In this document: positions 8,101-14,717 of the stretch, piece after piece | Layout of the letters: each line of letters opens with the position of its first letter | Numbering within the stretch: the stretch's first letter is position 1 | Assembly: GCA_045543655.1 (NCBI GenBank) | Contig: JAZPXN010000082.1 | Span: forward strand, 1-18,398 | Origin: RGIG995 sp045543655 | GTDB lineage: Bacteria; Bacillota; Clostridia; Oscillospirales; UBA644 | DNA: 18,398 nt | Direction: 5' to 3' | The notes under the pieces: generated by a model | The model's database searches: none | Told to the model about the DNA's origin: nothing | The model's input: only the letters and a program-made list of their open reading frames with translations | Translations under genes and position numbers: made by a program

Positions 8101-10551
8101 GCCGGGGAGCATTACGTTGCGGTCTGTTACAATAACGGCTCCGGAACCATCGGTGAAAGCTATAAGACGATGAACGTTCTGGTCAACGGTGCCGCGGCCG
8201 GGAGCTATCAGTTCAAGGCCAACGGCATCTGGGATCAATACTGGTCCTTCCGCATCGTAAAGGTGACCCTGGAGAAAGGCGAAAACGAGATCACCTTTGA
8301 TTCCGGCACGTCGGTCGGAATGAACCTGAAGGAGCTGATGGTCTGGCACGTGGACGACGCCTATACCGCTGCCGACGGTGTCAGTGTTGCCAGCGGTGCA
8401 GTTACCGATCAGCCCACCTCCTTTGACGGCAAGAGCATCGACGTCGGAAGCGACGGCGGGACTGCCGAATGGACCGTGAAGGCCCCTGCCGGCACCTACA
8501 AGCTCTGTATGTGGTATTCCTGTCCCCGAACCGGTATGATGACGCTGGGGATCACTGGGACGGTCAACGGAGAAGAGGTTGCCCTCTGGAACGGAAAGAA
8601 TACTTCTCCGAGCTCGTTTTACGGCTTGTCCTGGGGCTACGACGAAGTGGAGATCGAAATCGCTCCCGGTGAAAATTCCATCAAGATCAATATTCCCCGC
8701 GGGGGCGCGCTGCTGGGCGGCATTACCCTGACTCCCATCAAGCAAAGCAATACCGTAGCGAAAGCGATCGATGCCTCCTGCGTGGAGAATATTCGTCTGG
8801 CCGAGATCTCCGGTCCCTCGCTGTTGGGAACGGACGTGGTTTCCGGTCATGCCGCATGGAATATTGTGACAAACTCGGATGGTTTCTTCTATCTGGTTAA
8901 TAAGGAAAGCGGAAATCTGCTGGCCTCCGACGGTTCCTCCCTTTTCACGGAAGCGGGAGACGTCAACGGAAACGCCCTTTGGATGCGGGCCGGTGAGGCG
9001 GAATACTTCGATTATCTGGTTCACCTCTCTTCCGGCAGGATTCTTGCCGTTGACGGAGACGGAAATCTGATTCTGGATGAAAAAGAGAATTATCAGGATT
9101 CCAACATGAACACGAACCGGGCGTACTGGAGGATCCACGATCTGCCGGCCGACCGAATCTGTTTTGCGAATAATCTTCCCAAAAAGCTGACGGTAAAATC
9201 CGCACCCTTTGATCTTTCCGTTCTCGGCCTGGCACCGGGGCAAACGGTCACCTATTCTCTGGTGTCCGGCCCCGCAACGGTGGATGCCGCTACCGGACGG
9301 GTCACTCTGACGGGAGAGGCCGGAACGGTTCTCGTGAAGGCCACCTCGAGCGGGGCAAATCCCCAATCGATCCTCCACTCCGTTTTCGTTTCCGATTCGG
9401 AGGTTGCGACGAAGCCGGCACAGACCCTCTCCGCAAACGATGCGGTCCTTACCGGGTCCGGCTTTGCCGTGACGGCAGACGGCACCGTCGGGGATTTCCT
9501 GAATTACGGGAACGGAACCTCCGGAAGAGCTGCGTCCTTTACCGTGACCGCGGAAGCGGCCGGAAAATATTACGTCGGCATCCTGTACAACGCTTGTAAT
9601 ACCAGAGGCTTGGCTCTTTCCGTCAACGGTGGGGCTACGCAGAACGTCTCCTTCCCCCAGAACTCCTCTGCCTGGTGGCCGATCGCCGGATCGGTGGGGA
9701 GTTACCGCATCGTTTCCGTCTCTCTGAAGGAGGGCGAAAACGTGATCACCCTTGCGCAGGACGGAACGAACCGCGGGCCTCAGATGCAGGGGATCACTCT
9801 GTGGACGGAGAAGGAATGGAATACGTATAAGAACAATCCTTCCGCCGCGTCCAACGTCACGCCGGTCGTTTGTGCTACCGGCTTTGACGGATACGGCTAC
9901 GGCGGCGGGGACAATGATACCACCGTAACGTGGGACGTCTTCGTTCCCGTTTCCGGGACGTATAAGGTTTATGCCGCATACAGCTCCGTGAACAGCGATG
10001 CGACAATCGGCGTTCTGGTGAATGGGAAGTCCGTTGCATCTCTGACCTGTCCGAAGACCTCTGCGGCAAACGGTGTCGGCTGGGGTGTCGTCTCTGCCAA
10101 ACCGATCGTCCTCCCCATAGGGGAGAAGCAGATCTCTCTGCAGCTTGACGGGGGAAGCTATCTTGGCGGAATCCGGCTGGAGCTGGTAGAGGAATGTGCC
10201 ATTACCGATTTCGATATCGCATGGAAGCGTTTCGATTTTGCTTATGATAAGGGCGATTGGAATGCCACGGAGCATCGGTATGAAAACGGCGGATGGAATT
10301 CCGACGGATCCGTTACGGTGACCAACCTGGGAGAGACGGATTTCTCCGCAACCCTCGAATACGAAGCCTATGACGGAGAAGACGAATATGCCGTAACCAT
10401 TCTTGCAAACGGAAAGGAAAACGCTCCCGTTACCTTGTATTCCGGGCAAAACGTGCAGTATGCGATTCTTCTTTCCGCTCCCGAACCGGAAGCCGCGTTG
10501 GATCGGATCGGCATCGGAACCGTAACCCTTGTTCTTGATTCTGTAAATTAA
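5149..10551 (+). CDS. Secreted multimodular GH2 glycoside hydrolase (beta-galactosidase-like)
   Basis: A secreted enzyme of 1800 residues, most likely a beta-glycosidase acting on host or plant glycans. The start is ATG 5149, with AAAGGAG 6 nt upstream, rather than the TTG at 5143. Modules in order: signal peptide (1 to about 30, ending ADA-KT); GH2 sugar-binding domain (60-220, LPHDWS motif); Ig-like domain (225-340); TIM barrel (343-650) with acid/base E461 in WSIGNE and nucleophile E520 in GTEAPHSHAVRGVY; WTGFDYLGE from W607; DUF4982-like (668-750); GH2 C-terminal domain 5 (752-862); chitobiase-type Fn3-associated (864-918); CBM6/35-like A1 and B1 (943-1198); ricin/CBM13-like beta-trefoil (1208-1331); Ig-like (1335-1418); A2 and B2 (1425-1683); X module (1686-1800). 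The usual HHD and TSHNPP substrate-site motifs are replaced by NHW (358-360) and TTVSARPP (391-398), so its specificity may not be beta-galactose. There is no sortase or dockerin signal. First gene of the operon; 17 bp to the next gene. Confidence 0.92.
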   Translation: MGEKLRAALTVVFIFALVGSLFSFLPTNADAKTLEVNTLHHNNQEDFAYVESFENYDETDVRFRAQIDLNWKFIQQDVPGAEAKNFDDSDWRLLNLPHDWSIEGEYSQNAPDGGASGYLPTGIGWYRKTLTIPEELRDGRQVSITFDGVYCNSTVYVDGEKVGGIGNGWLTFSCDITEQVQGKESVTVAVKVDNSVQPSARWYSGSGIYSHVWITSTGKVHVAEYGTYVTTPAEFKQAPQGDVNLETLIKNDGASDADVTVRSTIYSKADDTQVAQVTSNVVTVPAGGDFTVTQTAKVEDPLIWGIKMPNLYYVKTEILSGTTVVDDYITQFGFRAVSYDENGFYLNGESIKLKGVANHWALGALGAAQSTNMIRYKIQMMMDMGVNCLRTTVSARPPEFYRLCDEMGMLVMDELFEGEKGKVAGDYGTRWFKDYWQQDVESWIRRDRNYPCVVVWSIGNEIGSQNDNTGISAFIKNFDTTRPTTGSYIYTGVDIPGGNGASESPNFKQPIDGLPMIGTEAPHSHAVRGVYRTQTWYRGTISDGFDIGRQGIPHLTESEIFKYDWSSSAVGARIWPSDYDNATSNTSVRQYWEKTRDMDWRLGEFRWTGFDYLGEANYVIGGWPYRMFHSGAVDTALFEKSMYYLYQSLWTDEPMIHILPSWTHPLFDENTTVPVWVYSNCETVELFLNGESLGKETRGPMNERASDVMQFDWDVPYVPGTLTAVGYDAEGNEVLRDSYKTASAPAAITLENTTGEELPVDPAWVGQVTVTTVDKDGTFYPYGENRAYYYVSGPAYIKAADNGNPTDTESHVNFNRNAFMGLNKVFVCPTQDEGEILFTAASILGEKRQLTSNLVSIDVQQLALRGNPAKQTFEIYYTTDGSTPTRSSAKYAGPFEVELETTVKAIVFADGNDLPMFFMEEKFGTDEGMFWAGTGSDTTDENVYSAEDAILSEHLTLMEYGYGEKYVNFNGSAGSVTYTVNAEKAGEHYVAVCYNNGSGTIGESYKTMNVLVNGAAAGSYQFKANGIWDQYWSFRIVKVTLEKGENEITFDSGTSVGMNLKELMVWHVDDAYTAADGVSVASGAVTDQPTSFDGKSIDVGSDGGTAEWTVKAPAGTYKLCMWYSCPRTGMMTLGITGTVNGEEVALWNGKNTSPSSFYGLSWGYDEVEIEIAPGENSIKINIPRGGALLGGITLTPIKQSNTVAKAIDASCVENIRLAEISGPSLLGTDVVSGHAAWNIVTNSDGFFYLVNKESGNLLASDGSSLFTEAGDVNGNALWMRAGEAEYFDYLVHLSSGRILAVDGDGNLILDEKENYQDSNMNTNRAYWRIHDLPADRICFANNLPKKLTVKSAPFDLSVLGLAPGQTVTYSLVSGPATVDAATGRVTLTGEAGTVLVKATSSGANPQSILHSVFVSDSEVATKPAQTLSANDAVLTGSGFAVTADGTVGDFLNYGNGTSGRAASFTVTAEAAGKYYVGILYNACNTRGLALSVNGGATQNVSFPQNSSAWWPIAGSVGSYRIVSVSLKEGENVITLAQDGTNRGPQMQGITLWTEKEWNTYKNNPSAASNVTPVVCATGFDGYGYGGGDNDTTVTWDVFVPVSGTYKVYAAYSSVNSDATIGVLVNGKSVASLTCPKTSAANGVGWGVVSAKPIVLPIGEKQISLQLDGGSYLGGIRLELVEECAITDFDIAWKRFDFAYDKGDWNATEHRYENGGWNSDGSVTVTNLGETDFSATLEYEAYDGEDEYAVTILANGKENAPVTLYSGQNVQYAILLSAPEPEAALDRIGIGTVTLVLDSVN

Positions 10552-10568
10552 AAAAAGGAGCGATATCA

Positions 10569-11924
10569 ATGAAAAAAACTCTTTTGGCAATCATTCTTAT
10601 CCTGGCACTTCTGACCGGAATCCTTTTCGCGACGTTTCTCACCTCTTCCGCCGCCGAGGAATTCACCGTCGGGACGGAGAAGACCTCCATCGTTCTTATG
10701 CCTGAGGACGGCACCCCTTCGGATGACAGCTTTTCTCTCGCATCGACTCACGGAGTATCGTACTGGAACGTTGGAAACAACGGAGACGGCCGCTCGGTCA
10801 CGTACGCCTTTAACGCCCCGGTGGCAGGGGATTATTATTTGGCGATCAATTATAATAATGGCAGCACGCTTGCCCGGATGCTGTCCGTTACCGTAAACGG
10901 AGGAGACAACCAGACGTTTACTGCCGTGCGGAACTCTGCCAAATGGGCGGATAATGCGGATGCCTCCACGATCACTTGGGGGTATCACATCGTAAAGGTA
11001 ACTTTGGTCAAGGGGGAAAATACCCTGATCGTTGGAATGAACGGCACCACGCAGGCTCCCATTTTTTCCGATATGATGCTTTGGCCCACCTCCGAGTGGC
11101 TTACCTCTGCCGACACTTACGTTGCGGAAGGGGATGAATACTCCCTGGTGGACAGCGCCTCTGCCTTTGACGGAAAATGCTTTAACTCCGGAAATTCCCC
11201 CGCCACGGTTACGTGGAACGTAACCATTCCCAAGGACGGCTTGTACCGTGTGACGCTGCCTTATTCCACGACTCGGAATCAAACAGTTTCCGGACTTGGG
11301 GTAACCGTTGATGGTGTTGCTGTGGCAGACCTGAACACTACGACCTCTACGTATACTTACGGCGGATGCTGGCATTTCAATACCGTAGAGGTGGAGCTGA
11401 AGGCCGGCACCAACGTTCCCGTGGTGATCACTGCGTCCGGCGGTGCCTATACCGGCGGCGTCCGTCTGGAATTGGTGGATAACTCTTTGTATACTTCTAC
11501 AGGAGAATTAGTCGTTTCCTATGATCCCTTAGCCACGTCCGGAACCGTTTGTTCCGTGGACGTGTCTTGGGAGAACGACGACTTTACCTTCAATTACGTC
11601 GCCGGGGAACAGGGTGCTTGGAATCCTGCCGACCATACCTTTGCCGATACCGCCAATGCGGGCTGGGAAGACGATGATCTGGTGGTCACCGTGGTCAACC
11701 ATTCCAACGCTGCCGTTAAGGTCACCATGGAAGTCACCGACGGAGATGCCGCCGACGGACTGACCGTTACCTCCGACAAGGCCACCGAAACCCTTGCTAC
11801 CGCCGAAGGAACTGCCGTTGCGAACGCACCCAAGGTGGAATATACTCTCACTATCACCGGCACTCCCACCGAAAGCGTCACCAAAGTCGCTACCGCAACC
11901 CTGACCTTTGCAAAAGCGGAATAA
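10569..11924 (+). CDS. Secreted carbohydrate-binding protein (A-B-X modules, non-catalytic)
   Basis: This 451-residue protein has a signal peptide (cleavage near SSA-AEE, residue 28-29), a CBM6/35-like A module (about 35-190, with YYLAINYNNG and HIVKVTLVKGEN), a B module (about 195-305, with the GGAYTGGVRLEL end typical of such jelly rolls) and a C-terminal X module (about 312-451, with VDVSWENDDFTF, WNPADH and VVNHSN). It has no catalytic domain. It is essentially a free-standing version of the last 380 residues of the upstream GH2 enzyme. It probably binds the same glycan, or shares a docking partner through X. SD AAGGAG lies just after the GH2 stop, so it is co-transcribed. There is no wall-anchor motif. 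The module names A, B and X are mine. Confidence 0.82.
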   Translation: MKKTLLAIILILALLTGILFATFLTSSAAEEFTVGTEKTSIVLMPEDGTPSDDSFSLASTHGVSYWNVGNNGDGRSVTYAFNAPVAGDYYLAINYNNGSTLARMLSVTVNGGDNQTFTAVRNSAKWADNADASTITWGYHIVKVTLVKGENTLIVGMNGTTQAPIFSDMMLWPTSEWLTSADTYVAEGDEYSLVDSASAFDGKCFNSGNSPATVTWNVTIPKDGLYRVTLPYSTTRNQTVSGLGVTVDGVAVADLNTTTSTYTYGGCWHFNTVEVELKAGTNVPVVITASGGAYTGGVRLELVDNSLYTSTGELVVSYDPLATSGTVCSVDVSWENDDFTFNYVAGEQGAWNPADHTFADTANAGWEDDDLVVTVVNHSNAAVKVTMEVTDGDAADGLTVTSDKATETLATAEGTAVANAPKVEYTLTITGTPTESVTKVATATLTFAKAE

Positions 11925-11959
11925 AAATATTCCCGTGATGACGGATAAAGGAGAATTTT

Positions 11960-12514
11960 ATGAGTCAAACTTCAGAAACCAACGAAAGAAAATCAAAAAA
12001 ATCCCTGATCGTCATCCTGCTTTTGCTTCTGCTGATCGTGGCTCTGGCGGCGGTCAGCGTGTGGGCGATCTTCTTCCGGGGTCCGTCGGATTCCGATATT
12101 CTGCCCCCGGATTACGCTCCCATGAACACCGATTCCAACGCAACCGACATTGAGGGAGACACCTCCGACAAGCTGGACGCACCCGAAGGAGGCGGCGCCG
12201 TGGGGTTGACCTACGCCGACGTGGTGAACGTGGATCTGTCCGACAAAACCATTACCTTGATGTTCCAGAACCCCGGACGATCGCTGAACAACATGGTTCT
12301 GCAGATCGTCGTGCAGGACACCCTGCTGGCCCAATCGGATCTTCTCGTCCCCGGCAAGCAGATTCTGAAAATGCCCCTCGACGAGGCGGCGGTTTCCAAG
12401 CTGCAGCCCGGCGGATACAAAGGAAAATTCGTCGTCAGCATCTATGACCCGGAAACGGGGGAGAAAAATATGATCGACGCGGAAGTGGAGATCACCGTCA
12501 ACGTGACGGAATAA
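11960..12514 (+). CDS. Type II single-pass membrane protein with external beta domain
   Basis: A 184-residue protein. A short polar, basic-ended cytoplasmic head (1-14, ending RKSKK) is followed by a strongly hydrophobic segment (15-38), then an acidic Pro/Ser/Thr-rich linker with LPPDYAP and GDTSDKLD (39-82), then a beta-rich domain (83-184: LMFQNPGRSLNNMVLQIVV...SDLLVPGKQIL...GGYKGKF...EVEITVNV). The N-in/C-out orientation places the domain between membrane and wall. I do not know a named family. It is paralogous to the protein at 13266-13763 over the linker and beta domain (see findings). AAAGGAG precedes the ATG, 35 bp after the previous stop. It may anchor or help assemble the X-module proteins; that is inference. 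Confidence 0.78.
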   Translation: MSQTSETNERKSKKSLIVILLLLLLIVALAAVSVWAIFFRGPSDSDILPPDYAPMNTDSNATDIEGDTSDKLDAPEGGGAVGLTYADVVNVDLSDKTITLMFQNPGRSLNNMVLQIVVQDTLLAQSDLLVPGKQILKMPLDEAAVSKLQPGGYKGKFVVSIYDPETGEKNMIDAEVEITVNVTE

Positions 12515-12525
12515 ATCACACCGAA

Positions 12526-12583
12526 AATAGCCCGAAAACAATAACTTCTTCACGGTAATCGCAGTTGATTGTCTCGGACTATT
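12526..12583 (+). other. Long imperfect hairpin in the leader of the X-module gene
   Basis: Arms 12526-12545 and 12564-12583 pair over about 17 bp in short blocks (AATAG with CTATT, CCGA with TCGG, CAAT with ATTG) with mismatches and single-base bulges, around an 18-nt loop. No T-run follows, so it is not a terminator. It could set mRNA stability or processing ahead of the 169-residue gene. No clear internal promoter is seen in the 107-bp gap; a TTGATT at 12565 has no good -10 partner. Confidence 0.35.
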
Positions 12584-12621
12584 GGAGATAAAAACACATA
12601 TCAAAAAAGGAGAAAATCATT

Positions 12622-13131
12622 ATGAAAAAGCTTGCAACCATCCTTCTCGCCATCGCTCTCATCGCTACCATGACCGTCGCCTCCTTTGCGGCTACCGTTC
12701 CTGCCTCCGAAGGTAAGGATCTGGCCGTTGATTACACCGCTATGACCGCCGCCGGCACCGTTTATTCCGTGGATATTGCCTGGACCGATAACGACTTCAC
12801 CTTCGAATACGATGCCGGTGAGCAGGGTACCTGGAATCCCCAGACCCACGCCTATGACAATGTAGTAGCCGCCTCCTGGACCGACGACACGGTCACCGTT
12901 ACTGTCACCAACCACTCCAATGCCAAGGTTGCCGCAACTCTGACTCTTTCCGAAAAAGCCGACGGCTTCACCTTCACCGGTGAAGGCAGCGACACTCTGG
13001 ACGCAGGTGTTGTCGGTGGTTACGATACTGCCGACAAGGTTGTATTCAACATCGTCATTAGTGGTACTCCCACCGCTGCTGTGGACGTAGTTGCTAAAGC
13101 CACCGTATCCTTTGCCGCCGCCAATTCCTGA
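12622..13131 (+). CDS. Small secreted protein consisting of a single X module
   Basis: A 169-residue protein: signal peptide (1-23, SFA-AT), a short lead (VPASEGKDLAVDYT, about 26-39), then one X module (about 44-165; SVDIAWTDNDFTF 49-61, WNPQTH 71-76, TVTNHSN 94-100, final ATVSF 160-164). All predicted structure is beta-strand, with conserved Trp and Asn-His-Ser-Asn. It has no membrane anchor or Cys. It closely resembles the C-terminus of the 451-residue protein in amino acids and, locally, in bases (for example the TCCGTGGA and GACTT blocks), so the two are recent duplicates. A strong AAAAGGAG precedes the ATG. Its small size, simple composition and flanking mRNA hairpins suggest an abundant, possibly polymerising structural subunit. 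No named family recognised. Confidence 0.82.
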   Translation: MKKLATILLAIALIATMTVASFAATVPASEGKDLAVDYTAMTAAGTVYSVDIAWTDNDFTFEYDAGEQGTWNPQTHAYDNVVAASWTDDTVTVTVTNHSNAKVAATLTLSEKADGFTFTGEGSDTLDAGVVGGYDTADKVVFNIVISGTPTAAVDVVAKATVSFAAANS

Positions 13132-13176
13132 TTTCGAATCAATTTATAATTTGCGATCACTGTGACCTGCATTTAT

Positions 13177-13210
13177 GCAGAGGCGGAGTTTTCCGAAGCC
13201 CCGCCTCTGC
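13177..13210 (+). other. GC-rich intra-operon hairpin
   Basis: GCAGAGGCGG (13177-13186) pairs perfectly with CCGCCTCTGC (13201-13210) around a 14-nt loop. The downstream bases are not T-rich, so this is probably an mRNA-stabilising or partial-attenuation structure rather than a terminator. It follows the X-module gene's stop by 45 nt and could protect that upstream message. Confidence 0.5.
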
Positions 13211-13265
13211 CTCTGATCCGTATCCCTTTCCCAAAGAGCTACAGATGAGAGAAAGGTGGAATTCA

Positions 13266-13763
13266 ATGAAGCGTACCGTTTTAATTTTGGCCGGTATTTG
13301 CCTGATTATGGCGATCGCCACCGGCATTATCCTCGCCGTGACCGGAAATCCTTCCGGAGAACAACCGGATTTCGTACCCCCGGAATTCGATAAAAACGCC
13401 GTGGCCGGCACTCCCTCCGTTCCCGAAAATCTCGGCTGGTACGAGGTATACAAGACCGGAATGTCGTTTAAGGCCTCGGTCTGCGGAGAGATTAAAATTA
13501 AAAATAACACCACCAGAATTTATTTTACAAGCCCTTCAGAGAATGCTTTATGGCTTAAGCTCCGCGTTCTCAACAAAAAAGGCGAGATTTTGGGGGAGAC
13601 GGGACTGATTAAGCCCGGGGAATATATTCCCGAAATCACCTTTGAGAAACTGCCGAAAAACGGCGAAAAGCTCGTCTTGAAAATCATGTCTTACCAACCC
13701 GAAACCTATTACAGCGGCGGCTCCATTTCCCTAACCACGGTCGCGCAGATCGAAGGAGGCTGA
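13266..13763 (+). CDS. Second single-pass membrane protein with external beta domain
   Basis: A 165-residue protein. The start is ATG 13266, preceded at 6 nt by AAAGGTGG; an in-frame ATG at 13245 has no SD. An N-terminal hydrophobic segment (5-26) acts as anchor or uncleaved signal. A Pro-rich linker follows (QPDFVPPEFDKNAVAGTPSV, 33-52), then a beta domain (57-165) with IYFTSPSENALWLKLRV, GETGLIKPGEYIPEI and SGGSISLTTVAQI. The domain aligns by eye with that of the protein at 11960-12514 (N/SP...L-x-L-x-V...GLIKPG/LLVPGK...). It lies 3 bp before the next ATG, so translation is coupled. The likely role is a membrane-tethered partner of the surface complex. The family is unnamed to me. Confidence 0.76.
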   Translation: MKRTVLILAGICLIMAIATGIILAVTGNPSGEQPDFVPPEFDKNAVAGTPSVPENLGWYEVYKTGMSFKASVCGEIKIKNNTTRIYFTSPSENALWLKLRVLNKKGEILGETGLIKPGEYIPEITFEKLPKNGEKLVLKIMSYQPETYYSGGSISLTTVAQIEGG

Positions 13764-13766
13764 CTT

Positions 13767-14405
13767 ATGAAAAGGATTCTGTCCATCATTCTTTCTTTGC
13801 TATTCATTTTTACCGTAACGTCCTCTCTTTTTGCTGCGGAATTGCCGAAGGAATCCAAGGATCTGTCCGTGGTTTATACCAACAACTGCAACGGGGTTAC
13901 CGTGCCCGTTTCTGATGGAAAGGCCTCCGGCGAGCTCCCCGACGGTACGGAATTCTCCGTCGAAAACATCCCGGGAAAAGCGGTCACCCTCCGGGTCTAT
14001 CCCGTCCAGGCCGACGAAAAAGAGGTCAAAAAATGGATTGAGGATAATCTTGCAAAGGAGATCAACGCCGTTATTACGTATTACGTTGCCTGCATCGATT
14101 CCAATGGCAAGGAAATTTCAAATAACGGCGTGAAGGTTACCATCGCCGCCCCCGACACCGACGAAGCCATCTCCGTCTATGCTCTCGATTCCGCAGGAAA
14201 GGCTCAACCCCTCACCGCCTCTCAAGGGGACGGCAAAATAACCTTCACCGCCACCGGCACCCAGTTTTATCCTCTCTGCATCGCCGCCCAAAACCCCGGA
14301 ACCGCCGACACCAACACCATAGCCTTCGCTATACTCCTCTTAAACTCCGCATTCGCTGTTGCCGCCCTTTTCTTCGCAAGACGCAGGATGCAGTTGATTC
14401 AATAA
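13767..14405 (+). CDS. Surface protein with sorting-signal-like C-terminal tail
   Basis: A 212-residue protein: signal peptide (1-23, ending LFA-AE), an extracellular beta/alpha region (25-175), then N-P-G-T-A-D-T-N (176-183), a hydrophobic segment (184-203) and A-R-R-R (204-207) near the C-terminus. This layout copies a sortase substrate (motif, hydrophobic stretch, basic tail), but the canonical LPxTG/PxTGD is changed to PGTAD, so it may be a non-canonical sortase target or simply a membrane-anchored protein. The mature N-terminus (ELPKESKDLSVVYT) resembles that of the X-module protein (VPASEGKDLAVDYT). SD AAGGAGG overlaps the previous gene's end. It is the last gene of the operon and probably fixes the complex to the envelope. 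No clear terminator follows. Confidence 0.74.
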   Translation: MKRILSIILSLLFIFTVTSSLFAAELPKESKDLSVVYTNNCNGVTVPVSDGKASGELPDGTEFSVENIPGKAVTLRVYPVQADEKEVKKWIEDNLAKEINAVITYYVACIDSNGKEISNNGVKVTIAAPDTDEAISVYALDSAGKAQPLTASQGDGKITFTATGTQFYPLCIAAQNPGTADTNTIAFAILLLNSAFAVAALFFARRRMQLIQ

Positions 14406-14587
14406 TCAAGATAATCTCTGCATTTTATCGCGAATTGAATAATCAATTCTATACAGAAAGAAAAAAGGCCTTGTTCATCCGAACGGCTCTCTGTCAATAG
14501 TTGGGGTAAAAAATCCTAAGTAATGTAACAAGTGATGCTCTGTCTGTCCCCTGGGGGTACCCCCAGGGGGCGAATTTGTATAAAGAA
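14406..14587. other. Intergenic region with a 22-bp GC-rich palindrome
   Basis: No gene is supported. It contains a 7-bp dyad GAATTGA/TCAATTC (14432-14449) without a T-run, and a perfect 22-bp palindrome at 14548-14569 whose left half begins CCCCTGGGGGTA, centred on a GGTACC site. A stretch near 14493-14513 (TGTCAATAGTTGGGG and following A-run) looks like an insertion-sequence end, but I cannot assign it. Confidence 0.5.
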
Positions 14588-14635
14588 AACCACGCGATAG
14601 TCGCGTGGTTCAAAAAAGGCTATTGCCGATGAACA

Positions 14636-14664
14636 TTGAAGAAAAACTCCTGATGTGTTATAAT
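14636..14664 (+). promoter_or_regulatory. tnpA promoter of the IS200 relic
   Basis: TTGAAG (14636-14641), a 17-bp spacer and consensus TATAAT (14659-14664). Confidence 0.7.
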
Positions 14665-14708
14665 AGAATCGTGACCTGCCAGTTGCGAAAAAATAAACAC
14701 ATCAGGAG
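14647..14708 (+). promoter_or_regulatory. Inverted repeat able to hide the tnpA ribosome site
   Basis: CTCCTGATGTGTT (14647-14659) is the exact complement of AACACATCAGGAG (14696-14708), which contains most of the SD AGGAGG (14705-14710). The left arm lies upstream of the start site expected from the element's own promoter (about 14671), so only read-through transcripts would carry both arms and mask the ribosome site. RBS masking is known for IS200, and masking limited to outside transcripts is known for IS10 and IS50. Confidence 0.65.
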
Positions 14709-14717
14709 GACATTAAA

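Noticed and set aside
6184..10590. Open reading frame of 1468 codons on the minus strand opposite the GH2 gene
   Set aside because: It lacks a ribosome site and any recognisable domain. Its length follows from the codon usage of the sense gene, which avoids TTA, CTA and TCA in the relevant frame.
10566..11375. 269-codon minus-strand frame opposite the 451-residue protein gene
   Set aside because: Antisense shadow rich in Arg/Gly, no ribosome site, no domain.
13177..13210. Rho-independent terminator after the X-module gene
   Set aside because: The stem is good, but no T-run follows on either side that would serve the plus strand, and downstream genes are tightly linked parts of the same set.
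5149..14405. Cellulosome or polysaccharide-utilisation (SusCD) locus
   Set aside because: No dockerin or cohesin repeats, no SusC/SusD homologues and no transporter genes in the window; the signal peptides and anchors are Gram-positive in type.
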